DNA of 64,000 nucleotides, from contig QKMY01000054.1 of the NCBI GenBank assembly GCA_003242895.1, forward strand, positions 1 to 64,000, read 5' to 3'. Every line of letters begins with the position of its first letter. The first letter of the stretch is position 1. The notes beneath the pieces are model-generated. The model saw only the letters and a program-made list of their open reading frames with translations, did no database searches and had not been told where the DNA came from. The translations under genes and the position numbers were made by a program. Origin of the DNA: Candidatus Margulisiibacteriota bacterium. GTDB taxonomy: Bacteria > Margulisbacteria > Riflemargulisbacteria > GWF2-39-127. This document shows, in pieces, positions 7,412 to 14,888 of the stretch.

Positions 7412-8632
7412 TCAGGCAGCCTTCTTATAAACATTTTCATACTGTACCGGATGAGAACCTGCCAGTTCCTGCCTATAATCTCGTCCTATTTCATCCATTG
7501 TCCGCCTGATAACCATTTCGCTTGGAGCGCCACCGGAATTGACCTTATTCTGGTACATGAAATACCTGTAATCCGGAGGAATCTGATCAAAAGGAACAAA
7601 CTCTGTCCCCATAGCGGTCAGATTAACCTGATTAGCTAATACCTCCCTGACATAGTCAACATTTGACTCGAACTTAATTTCGGCTGGAAGGCTTTGTGGT
7701 AATATTGACTCAGGTTCACGGCCTTCGTATCGTCTCATCATATCCGCAGCAATTTTTAGATGCTCGATTTCCATGCGCAGGTTTCGTTCCCACATGCTTC
7801 GAATACGCGGGTCCGGCTCCTGAAGCATAAAAGAATAATAGAGATAGCATTCATTATATTCATGAAGCAACCATTGCTCGAACCATGACATTGTCGGATC
7901 CATAAGGGATTCATAATGAGTAACGTGTGCTTCTTCAATCTGTCCTATTTCAGCATATAAGCCACGCCCAACCATATCAGAAAAACGATTGCCGACATTC
8001 ATATAATAATTCATAGTTTGTTGTTCTCCGGCAACAATAGTCAGAAGATGCAGCTTCGTGAGGATATCAGCACTATCCTTGTTTATTGGTCTCCTTACGT
8101 CATCGAATGGAAACCGGTGTTCCATAATAGTCGGCCTGCCGGGTATAATCTCGGTGTACTGTTTGGTTACCGAAGCGGCTTCCTTACCTTCAGTGAGCAT
8201 CATGAGATTCGCATAGCGATAGAGATGATCAAAATCCTCCAACAGCCCGAAATCCAGAGCAGCTTTAACGTAAGAGTCCGGCTCTGTCCTTGCAAGATAG
8301 GCAGTGAGATCTACGGCTACCTGTTCGTACCCTATCGTCACCTCTAAGGTCGATTCGTTGCCCGGAACCATCCAGTTGACCATTTTCTGCTGCTGCTGTT
8401 CGAGCCTGCGCCCCAGCGCTAATGTCTGTTTCAGTTCAGGGTCACTTGTGTGCCGGGCAAACATATGAGAAAAAAGCGCAGCTTCTACTTCGATACCATT
8501 CATCAGGATGATCCTTGCTCTCGTATATGGATCAACGGTGTTCTTATCATATGGCTGCATGTTAACCTCTGACCAACTGCTGATCTGGTCATCTATTGCT
8601 ATACCCTTTTCTTGAAGTGGATTAAAACCCAT
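7412..8632 (-). CDS. Ferritin-like (diiron-type helical bundle) domain protein, 406 aa
   Basis: The sequence is almost entirely helical and contains repeated acid/His helices typical of ferritin-like diiron carboxylate proteins: NGIEVEAALFSHMFARH near 46-62, LLEDFDHLYRYANL near 130-143, QIEEAHVTHYESL near 230-242, and LLHEYNECYLYYSF with RMEIEHLKIAADMM near 256-300. Two four-helix bundles in tandem are plausible. There is no signal peptide. Such proteins store iron or handle reactive oxygen, but the exact role is unknown. AAAGGGGG precedes the ATG. It is transcribed alone and sits next to a secreted protein gene on the same strand, with 182 bases between them. Confidence 0.55.
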   Translation of the reverse strand: MGFNPLQEKGIAIDDQISSWSEVNMQPYDKNTVDPYTRARIILMNGIEVEAALFSHMFARHTSDPELKQTLALGRRLEQQQQKMVNWMVPGNESTLEVTIGYEQVAVDLTAYLARTEPDSYVKAALDFGLLEDFDHLYRYANLMMLTEGKEAASVTKQYTEIIPGRPTIMEHRFPFDDVRRPINKDSADILTKLHLLTIVAGEQQTMNYYMNVGNRFSDMVGRGLYAEIGQIEEAHVTHYESLMDPTMSWFEQWLLHEYNECYLYYSFMLQEPDPRIRSMWERNLRMEIEHLKIAADMMRRYEGREPESILPQSLPAEIKFESNVDYVREVLANQVNLTAMGTEFVPFDQIPPDYRYFMYQNKVNSGGAPSEMVIRRTMDEIGRDYRQELAGSHPVQYENVYKKAA

Positions 8633-8761
8633 AATTTTCCCCCTTTCAATTTATAACATTACGATTAAACATCCTCTTTGAGGCGGGGATGATACTACAT
8701 CTCCGTGGAAAGTAAAAGGAATATTGCACATTAAACTTATACGGCATCTTTCGAGAAAATT

Positions 8762-8847
8762 ACATGCGGGCTAAGCTGCTCAAATACTTTAATCGAGTAG
8801 GAGGTAGGGGCTTTCCTTAACAAGAAAGCTCCCCATGCTGGGCGCAC
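8762..8847 (-). mobile_element. Probable degenerate 5' end of a group IIC intron
   Basis: Read on the minus strand, the stretch begins GTGCGCCCAGCATGGGG at 8847, the GUGYG start and first helix of bacterial class C group II introns. It continues with TTAAGGAAAGCCCC and AGCTTAGCC, which resemble early domain I. The left boundary is uncertain. There is no reverse transcriptase gene or domain V nearby, so this would be a truncated relic. It lies directly behind a terminator hairpin (8852-8889), the normal target of class C introns, and shares its first 15 bases with the better preserved relic at 22313-22464. Confidence 0.5.
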
Positions 8848-8851
8848 AAAC

Positions 8852-8889
8852 AAAAAGATCTATAAGGATTGTTCCCTATAGATCTTTTT
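8852..8889 (-). terminator. Rho-independent terminator of the MORN-repeat gene
   Basis: On the minus strand AAAAAGATCTATAGG pairs with CCTTATAGATCTTTTT, with one bulged base, around a short loop. It ends in TTTTTGTTT and lies about 35 bases after the stop at 8924. The T-tract runs straight into the intron-like sequence. Confidence 0.75.
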
Positions 8890-8923
8890 CAATTAACTAT
8901 TTATTAATTCTCAGGCCTTCAAC

Positions 8924-9343
8924 TTAGCCATTCTGATTATGGACCTCATGGTTCACTTTAATTCCATTCTTGTATAAATCTATAAAATGAATTACGCCGC
9001 CGGTATGATACTCTTTGTATACCCCGTCCAGCTTGCCATTCTTCCAGGAAGCTTCTGCTTTTAGCTCTCCCAACTCATTATACATCCGGCCAATCCCGTT
9101 CTGTCTGTTCTTTTGATAAGCAACTTCGGCCCTTACGTTCCCATTATCGAAATAATATTTGCACAAACCTTCTTTAACGGCATTCTTATAAGGCACTTCT
9201 TTAATCAACTGCGCATCCTTATCATATTCTTTGGTAACTCCGTCGACTCTCCCGTTCTTGTAGGTCGTCTCCGATTTGAGTGCTCCATTATTGTGATATT
9301 CTTTATGAATACCATCTATTTTTTCTTCTGTACTTTGTTTCAT
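8924..9343 (-). CDS. MORN-variant repeat protein (YwqK-like)
   Basis: The 139-residue protein consists of about five repeats of 22-24 residues with the pattern G.hKEYh.nGalk.E..YKnG..dG (for example DGIHKEYHNNGALKSETTYKNG and DGVYKEYHTGG). This matches the MORN_2 repeat (PF07661) found in YwqK-type proteins, some of which are annotated as antitoxins. The repeats fold into a beta-sheet used for protein binding. There is no signal peptide and no toxin gene next door, so an antitoxin role is not supported here. The gene is monocistronic, with its own terminator. Confidence 0.8.
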   Translation of the reverse strand: MKQSTEEKIDGIHKEYHNNGALKSETTYKNGRVDGVTKEYDKDAQLIKEVPYKNAVKEGLCKYYFDNGNVRAEVAYQKNRQNGIGRMYNELGELKAEASWKNGKLDGVYKEYHTGGVIHFIDLYKNGIKVNHEVHNQNG

Positions 9344-9719
9344 CTAATTTCCCTTCTGCCAAAACCTTTTTGCAACTATAAAAAGTCGCTATTATACTTA
9401 AAATTTTCATTATTAGTTATCTCTTCCAGCTAGAAATTAACCAAAAAGACTACTTAAGCAAGAACCTTCATATATGACAAATAATAGAGGATAATTAGTA
9501 ATTTCGGTTCAATTATATACCGGATCAACATGAAAATTTAAAATTTTAATATTATAATTATACCATAAAAACCAGAAAATTTATATGGGTGATTCTGTCC
9601 CGTATAACCGGCGATTTTGCCTTCCTTATAGCACCCAGTCTGTGAGTTGAAATAGATGATACTCTCTATTGCAAAAAAGCCAGCCCAGGATATTATGTGC
9701 CGAGAAAGGGGATGAGTTG
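9344..9719. other. AT-rich intergenic region between divergent genes
   Basis: This stretch presumably contains the promoters of the MORN gene (minus) and the 2TM gene (plus). I see no confident -35/-10 pair, no tRNA and no riboswitch core that I can name. A frame on the minus strand (9538-9795) overlaps the start of the 2TM gene and has no ribosome binding site. Confidence 0.3.
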
Positions 9720-10001
9720 ATGGACACAAGTGAAGAATACAAAGAGGCACAAGCACGGGTGCGGCAACTACGCGAATTTTATAGTCATATGGCAACCTAT
9801 ATCGTGGTTAACCTTGGGTTATTTCTCATCAATATTATTACCGCGCCTCATGACATATGGTTTTATTGGGTCGTGATTGGCTGGGGAATCGGGCTTATAT
9901 CTCATGCATTCAGAGTATTCGGCATAAGCGGAATATTCGGACCAGAGTGGGAAGAAAAAAAGATCAAAGAACTTATGGAAAAAGACAAGCAGAAAAAATA
10001 A
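9720..10001 (+). CDS. 2TM domain small membrane protein
   Basis: The 93-residue protein matches the 2TM domain (PF13239). It has a charged N-terminal helix (EEYKEAQARVRQLREFYSH), two membrane helices (YIVVNLGLFLINII and WFYWVVIGWGIGLISHAF) joined by APHDIW, then the G..W-E-x-K-K-I-x-x-L-M tail. Function is unknown; the fold is shared with the sensor part of some LytTR and histidine-kinase proteins. AAAGGGG lies eight bases before ATG 9720, which fixes the start. It is convergent with the TetR gene, 41 bases apart. Confidence 0.85.
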   Translation: MDTSEEYKEAQARVRQLREFYSHMATYIVVNLGLFLINIITAPHDIWFYWVVIGWGIGLISHAFRVFGISGIFGPEWEEKKIKELMEKDKQKK

Positions 10002-10042
10002 TCACTGCGCAAGCAGGACACCCTTCAGCAAAAAAAATTGCC

Positions 10043-10609
10043 TTATGAGTATATTCCGTACTGGAACTGGCGAAGGGCAGTATAAACGAGTTGCTCATCA
10101 AGCTCTGTGTACCCGTTTAATCCAAGCATAATATAACTGTTTACCATACCCAAATACGTGAAGGCATAGGATTGCTGCCGACCCTTCATATTGCCATGAT
10201 TATGCGCTGCCTGCATAAACATCTTCTCGATAATTACATGTAGTTCTTTATGGAAACTTGCTACAATCATAAATGACTCGCTGTTAGGTGGAGCGAACCA
10301 TAAGGTAAGTTGCAATCGATAAAAAATAGGATTTTCTTTGGCGAAATGAAAAAAAGCCAACGTCGATTTTTCCAAGGTAAAAGGCAAATCCCCGTTGTAA
10401 TAAGCCGCGTTCCGAACACTATCACATAATTTGTCGAAATGCTCGGTTAGAATTGCTTTCAAAAGCCCTTCTTTATTCCCATAGTAATGATAAAGAGTAG
10501 GCTTAGTGATCCCTGAAGATACCGCAATTTCCTGTACCCCTACCGCCTCGTAACCATGCATTGAAAACAAGTTAAGTGCAACTTTTAGTATTTTTGTCTT
10601 ATTATCCAT
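10043..10609 (-). CDS. TetR/AcrR family transcriptional regulator
   Basis: The 188-residue protein has the TetR N-terminal helix-turn-helix: KTKILKVALNLFSMHGYEAVGVQEIAVSSGITKPTLYHYYGNKEGLL, with the hallmark TxxxLYxHF-like TLYHYYGNK. A helical ligand-binding domain follows. No neighbouring transporter is evident on the same strand. A perfect inverted repeat ATACCG-AA-CGGTAT about 150 bases upstream is a likely operator, consistent with autoregulation or with control of the small gene and Hsp20 gene to the right. The ligand is unknown. Confidence 0.85.
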   Translation of the reverse strand: MDNKTKILKVALNLFSMHGYEAVGVQEIAVSSGITKPTLYHYYGNKEGLLKAILTEHFDKLCDSVRNAAYYNGDLPFTLEKSTLAFFHFAKENPIFYRLQLTLWFAPPNSESFMIVASFHKELHVIIEKMFMQAAHNHGNMKGRQQSYAFTYLGMVNSYIMLGLNGYTELDEQLVYTALRQFQYGIYS

Positions 10610-10757
10610 ATAATTTTCTTACTGTTATATTCTTTAAATTCGCCGATTATAAAAATTGAACAGCTTAAGCACGCGCACAACACGGTTTATTCATGATAAG
10701 CTATTTAGGTTCCTCCGGTTACCAAGTCATCAGTTACAAGATTAACTGCCCCTCAGC

Positions 10758-10771
10758 ATACCGAACGGTAT
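10758..10771. promoter_or_regulatory. Candidate TetR-family operator
   Basis: ATACCG-AA-CGGTAT is a perfect 6+2+6 palindrome in the intergenic region upstream of the TetR gene; ACCG/CGGT half-sites are common in TetR-family operators. A second, weaker inverted repeat (AATCCCT 10782-10788, AGGGATT 10803-10809) lies 10 bases further right. Binding by the neighbouring regulator is inferred from proximity only. Confidence 0.5.
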
Positions 10772-11002
10772 AGACATTGTCAATCCCTAAAACTAAGGGA
10801 CGAGGGATTCCGGTATTTATACAAAATTTAAGTAGTGTCCAGCAACCTTGTCCAGAAAACAAACATCCTTAGCGATGACCGATAGCTCTTGTAATCAAAA
10901 AAAAACCCTTGCCTAGAAGCATTTTACATAAATCATCATAATTGGCATAAAAAATGTTTATTCCTTACCTGAAAACATAAAGTAGCAAAGGAGATGAATC
11001 TA

Positions 11003-11137
11003 ATGAACAAACTCAAACAAACCACATTCAACAAAATGATGGAAAAAGCCAGAACGGAGAAACCAATAATGTCACTTATAAAAATAGAAATGGCATTAGA
11101 TTCAAAAAAAGTAAATCTGCTGCTAAATAATAATTAA
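11003..11137 (+). CDS. 44-aa small protein, copy 1 of a two-member family
   Basis: ATG 11003 is preceded by AAAGGAG and opens exactly 44 codons before TAA at 11135. The product aligns without gaps to the 44-residue product of 49791-49925: 20 of 44 positions are identical, including MEKA at 13-16 (FEKA in the other), P-I at 21-22, S-L at 24-25, D33, KKVN at 35-38 and a terminal NN. Conservation of length, start and frame between two distant loci strongly supports translation. The protein is basic and amphipathic. I do not know the family. It precedes the Hsp20 gene by 82 bases and may be co-transcribed with it. Confidence 0.65.
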   Translation: MNKLKQTTFNKMMEKARTEKPIMSLIKIEMALDSKKVNLLLNNN

Positions 11138-11219
11138 AAAAGGTGGTGAGCAAAAGCAATTAATAAATGAATAAACTATTAAGAACATTTAAAAAAAACT
11201 AAGATAAGGAGAGCTAAAA

Positions 11220-11648
11220 ATGTTAACATTATGGACACCAAGACAATTATCAACTTTTGAAAGATTATTCGATGATTTTTTTAAAACCAGCGACCTAAGT
11301 CAATACCATGAAAAAACCTATTCGCCCAATATAAATGTGCGAGAAACAAAAGACAAAGTGATAATAGAAGCGGAACTGGCAGGACTAGAAAAAGAAGCGG
11401 TAAAAGTAAAATTCGAAAACGGCGCATTAAAGATAAGTGGAGAAAGAAAATTCGGGAAAAAGGCACAGGATGAAAAGTACTATGCAGTAGAAATAAGCTC
11501 CGGATCATTTGAAAGGATAATTCCTATCGATGAGAATTTTATCAAAGCTGATACTATAAAAGCTAATTTCAAGAACGGCATACTTACTGTTGAACTCGAT
11601 AAAGCCGAAGAAAAAAAAGCAAAAGAAATTGAAGTTCAAATCTCATAA
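11220..11648 (+). CDS. Hsp20-family small heat-shock protein
   Basis: The 142-residue protein is a typical alpha-crystallin-domain chaperone. It has a short N-terminal arm (WTPRQLSTFERLFDDFF), the alpha-crystallin domain from about residue 38 (NINVRETKDKVIIEAELAGL, then FENGALKISGERK) with the late A-x-x-x-N-G-I-L-T motif (ANFKNGILTVEL), and a C-terminal I-x-V motif (EIEVQIS). It holds unfolding proteins in the cytoplasm. AAGGAGAG precedes the ATG. I see no CIRCE element upstream. Confidence 0.93.
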   Translation: MLTLWTPRQLSTFERLFDDFFKTSDLSQYHEKTYSPNINVRETKDKVIIEAELAGLEKEAVKVKFENGALKISGERKFGKKAQDEKYYAVEISSGSFERIIPIDENFIKADTIKANFKNGILTVELDKAEEKKAKEIEVQIS

Positions 11649-11673
11649 CCCTCCTTACCGGAAGGTCCTCCTT

Positions 11674-11704
11674 TACAGCCCTTGCCTAACCAGTAAGGGC
11701 TGTA
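11674..11704 (+). terminator. Hairpin after the Hsp20 gene
   Basis: TACAGCCCTT (11674-11683) and AAGGGCTGTA (11695-11704) form a perfect 10-bp stem with an 11-base loop, 25 bases after the stop. The tail is not T-rich, so it may act as a stabilising hairpin or a weak terminator. Confidence 0.55.
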
Positions 11705-11811
11705 AGCCCTAAATAAAAAATAAGTTAAGCATGTAGAAACCGCCGCTTTACAAAACTATGCTATATTAACAACAAAGAAGAAGGGTTCGAAAAAGATTAC
11801 AGAGGATTTTG

Positions 11812-13020
11812 TTACTCATAGCGCAGTGCATCTACAGGATTCATTTTGGCTGCTTTCCGGGCAGGATAATAGCCGAAAAACAGACCGGTAGCGAATGAAA
11901 CGCCGAAAGCCAGGATAATAGAAAACGAGCTAATTGCCATCGGCCACTTACTGAAAATAGAAATGATTTTTGCGAAAACTACGCCCCAGAATATCCCGAT
12001 TATTCCGCCGACAAGACAGAGCACTACAGCTTCGATAATAAATTGATTTAAGATATCGGATTCATACGCGCCTATAGCCTTACGGATACCGATTTCCCGG
12101 GTCCGCTCAGTTACCGATACCAATAAGATATTCATAATGCCAATTCCTCCAACAATGAGAGAAATCAGGGCGATACTGCCCAGTAACACCGTAAACGAAC
12201 GGGAAACGTTATTCATAGTATCAAGCAGTTCCAATTGAGAGCGTATGGTAAAATCGTTCTCTTTATCGCCATTTAGCTTATGCTGTCGTCTTAATGTCCT
12301 GATTATAATTTCCTCGACTTTATCAGTATCTTTCTTATTCACAACAGAGGCATAGATTGCCCTCAGGGAATCATCCCCGGACAACCTCTTTTGTTCCGTA
12401 GTTATCGGGATAAAAATCTGGTCATCTTCATCGCTCCAGCCCGAATTTCCTCGCGCCTTATACACACCGATGACCTTAAAAGCGAGGCGGTTGATCCTGA
12501 TCTCTTCTCCAATCGGGGTTTCCCCTCCGGAGAACAAATTCTCCGCAACCGTATTGCCCAAAACACAGACTTTCGCCGCGGAATCAACCCTCGCTTCGTT
12601 AAAGAAGGTTCCTGATCCGATCTCATAATTGCGTACCATGAAATATTCCGGGGAGACCCCCAAAACACTGGTATTAGAATTATTCCCCTTATACTTCACC
12701 TGGCCTCGAACCGATGCCTCTGAGGCAACAACGGCTAAATCCCCGACTTTATTAGCAAGCGCCTTTGCATCATCGAGATTAAGTCTTTGAGCCACATCCG
12801 TTTGAACCAGTCCAGTCCGGCTGAGCCCTGAACGCACTGTCAGCAGATTCGTTCCCATTTTTTCGATTGACGAGGTTATCGACATCTGGGCGCCTTTACC
12901 AACAGAAAGCATTGAAATTACCGCTGCAATTCCGATCACTATACCCAGCATGGTCAGCGATGAGCGCATTTTATTTGACAAGATTGAAGTTACCGCCATC
13001 TTAAAGTTTTCGATAATCAT
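11812..13020 (-). CDS. MacB-type ABC transporter permease (FtsX/MacB_PCD)
   Basis: The 402-residue protein has the MacB arrangement without its own ATPase: a first membrane helix at about 20-40 (MLGIVIGIAAVISMLSVG), a large periplasmic domain (about 45-270), and three C-terminal FtsX helices with TERTREIGIRKAIGA between them. It powers substrate or lipoprotein release across the envelope by a mechanotransmission mechanism. Its start overlaps the stop of the ATPase gene (ATGA), so they are translationally coupled. It is the last gene of a four-gene operon with ATPase, adaptor and TolC-like channel. Confidence 0.9.
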   Translation of the reverse strand: MIIENFKMAVTSILSNKMRSSLTMLGIVIGIAAVISMLSVGKGAQMSITSSIEKMGTNLLTVRSGLSRTGLVQTDVAQRLNLDDAKALANKVGDLAVVASEASVRGQVKYKGNNSNTSVLGVSPEYFMVRNYEIGSGTFFNEARVDSAAKVCVLGNTVAENLFSGGETPIGEEIRINRLAFKVIGVYKARGNSGWSDEDDQIFIPITTEQKRLSGDDSLRAIYASVVNKKDTDKVEEIIIRTLRRQHKLNGDKENDFTIRSQLELLDTMNNVSRSFTVLLGSIALISLIVGGIGIMNILLVSVTERTREIGIRKAIGAYESDILNQFIIEAVVLCLVGGIIGIFWGVVFAKIISIFSKWPMAISSFSIILAFGVSFATGLFFGYYPARKAAKMNPVDALRYE

Positions 13021-13694
13021 GATCGTCCCTCTTCTATCTCATGAATAACTCCGTCTTTAATATGAATAATTTTTTGCGCCTGCTCTGCTACATGCCGATC
13101 ATGAGTTACCATAAGGATAGTCTTTTTTTCGCTATGAAGATTCTTGATCATTTGCAGAATCTGTTCGCCGGAACGGGAATCCAGATTACCAGTCGGCTCA
13201 TCAGCCATAATTATCTTGGGGTCATTCACCAGTGCGCGTGCGATAGCTACCCGCTGTCGCTCACCCCCGGATAATTGCCCGGGATAGTGGTTAGCCCGGT
13301 GAGATAATCCTACTAGTTCAAGTAATTGTTCAGGTTTTCCATGCTTATTTTTGGTTCGGTTATATATCATAGGTAATTCGATATTTTCTTTTGCAGAAAG
13401 TCTGGTAATCAGATTGAAAGTCTGAAAAATGAACCCGATTTTGCTCCGTCGAATTTCTGAGAGTTTCCTGGTGTTCATGACTGCCACGTTCTCGTTATCG
13501 AGAAAAAAATTCCCGCTACTTGGATAATCGAGACACCCCAAAATATTCATCAATGTCGATTTGCCTGAGCCTGAAGGACCCATTATGGCAATATATTCGC
13601 CTTCTTCAATATCGAGAGTTATCCCCTTTAAGACAGGAACAACATCTTCTGCCATTTGATATATTTTTTGAATGTTTTCTAAGCGTATTAACAT
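13017..13694 (-). CDS. MacB/LolD-type ABC transporter ATPase
   Basis: This 225-residue ATPase has all expected motifs: Walker [10 protein letters not shown], signature [15 protein letters not shown], Walker [13 protein letters not shown] and the switch His in VTHD. Sequence and size are those of the LolD/MacB family, which energise FtsX-like permeases rather than import systems. The gene lies one base downstream of the adaptor gene and overlaps the permease gene by four bases. The substrate could be a drug, a peptide or a lipid; it cannot be read from the sequence. Confidence 0.93.
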   Translation of the reverse strand: MLIRLENIQKIYQMAEDVVPVLKGITLDIEEGEYIAIMGPSGSGKSTLMNILGCLDYPSSGNFFLDNENVAVMNTRKLSEIRRSKIGFIFQTFNLITRLSAKENIELPMIYNRTKNKHGKPEQLLELVGLSHRANHYPGQLSGGERQRVAIARALVNDPKIIMADEPTGNLDSRSGEQILQMIKNLHSEKKTILMVTHDRHVAEQAQKIIHIKDGVIHEIEEGRS

Positions 13695-13695
13695 A

Positions 13696-14871
13696 TTAGC
13701 GTCCTATACGTCCCATCATCCGCATTGAAGACTGTGCTCCGCCCCTCTGATTATTACTATTATCCAGACCCTTACCTTTTTGTTTTACGTAGACGGTATC
13801 GCCTTCATTTAGCCCGCGAATAATCTCGGTATACTCCCCGTTATCCAGGCCTTTTTCTATCTTCCTCTTGACATAATCATTGTTTTCTTTTAGCAAAACG
13901 AAACTACTCTTCTTTCTGGTAACAATAGCTTGCGAGGGAAGTGACAGTACATTTATTTTCTGGGAAACTACAATTTCTGCCGTTGCTGTCATTCCAGGCT
14001 TAAGACTGGCTTTGTGCTTATCGGTTATCTCTATTTCTATATCAAAAACGGTAACATTTGATTTGTTGGTAGCTTTTGGGGATATGTGAGTGATAACACC
14101 CTCAAATATCCGGTTTTCGTAGGCATCAACGGTTATATTAACTTTCTGCCCGACATATATCTTGCTGATATCGACTTCATCGACTTCTGCCTTTGCAATA
14201 ATCCGGGAAATATCACCAATCACGAAAATCAGAGTTCCGCCATTATTAGAAGATATCCCTGATGAAATAATCTGCCCTTCTTCTATAAGCTGCTGGAGAA
14301 TAACACCATTGATAGGTGCCTTTATTTCGGTATCTGCATAGCGCAACTCTTCTGCTTTGAGTTGTTCCTGCGCATTTATTAAAGCTGCTTCCTGGATCTT
14401 CATGTCAGCACCTGCCAGGGTCCTGCTGCTCTCAGCTTGCAGCAACTGTTCAGAAGTTATGAGCTTATCTTTCGCCAGGGTAGCTTGCTGTTTATAAATC
14501 CGTGCAGCTTCTTTGCCTTTCTCTTTTGCCTGGGTCATACGTGCCTCAGCTGCCATAACGCTCGCTTGGTTCTGACGAATTCTCGACAACTCTTCGGTCT
14601 TGTCCAGTTCTAATAATAATTGACCATTATTTACAATATTTCCTTCTTTTACATGAAGCTTTAACACATTCCCACTGGCTTTTGACTTCACTTCGATTTC
14701 CCGGTAAGCATTAATAGTACCGGAAGAGGACACTACAACCTGTAAGGTCCTCCGTTTCACCAATTCAGAAGAATAAGCGGTCCCTTGATCCCCTTTAGCC
14801 GTTTTGAAGTAAACGCCGCCGGCAACAGCCACAATCGTTACGATAACACCCAGTACTATTTTTTTATTCAT
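13696..14871 (-). CDS. MacA/HlyD-type periplasmic adaptor protein
   Basis: The 391-residue protein has an N-terminal membrane anchor (KKIVLGVIVTIVAVAGGVYF), a lipoyl half-motif (VKSKASGNVLKLHVKEGNIVNNGQLLLELD), a long coiled-coil hairpin (about residues 95-180), the second lipoyl half (IKAPINGVILQQLIEEGQII) and beta-barrel/MP domains, ending in a Gly/Arg/Met-rich tail. It bridges the inner-membrane ABC permease and the outer-membrane channel. GGGAGAG lies just upstream of the ATG. It is followed after one base by the ATPase gene. Confidence 0.9.
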   Translation of the reverse strand: MNKKIVLGVIVTIVAVAGGVYFKTAKGDQGTAYSSELVKRRTLQVVVSSSGTINAYREIEVKSKASGNVLKLHVKEGNIVNNGQLLLELDKTEELSRIRQNQASVMAAEARMTQAKEKGKEAARIYKQQATLAKDKLITSEQLLQAESSRTLAGADMKIQEAALINAQEQLKAEELRYADTEIKAPINGVILQQLIEEGQIISSGISSNNGGTLIFVIGDISRIIAKAEVDEVDISKIYVGQKVNITVDAYENRIFEGVITHISPKATNKSNVTVFDIEIEITDKHKASLKPGMTATAEIVVSQKINVLSLPSQAIVTRKKSSFVLLKENNDYVKRKIEKGLDNGEYTEIIRGLNEGDTVYVKQKGKGLDNSNNQRGGAQSSMRMMGRIGR

Positions 14872-14888
14872 TATTCTCTCCCATACAC

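Noticed and set aside
8018-8347. 109-codon plus-strand frame inside the ferritin-like gene
   Set aside because: It is antisense to a well supported coding gene and shows no domain or ribosome binding site.
8924-9343. Antitoxin function for the MORN-repeat protein
   Set aside because: YwqK-like proteins are often named antitoxins, but no toxin gene is adjacent and the repeats alone do not show this role.
9540-9719. Possible riboswitch in the leader of the 2TM gene
   Set aside because: Several short stems can be drawn, but none matches a conserved riboswitch core that I know, and the gene is not a typical target.
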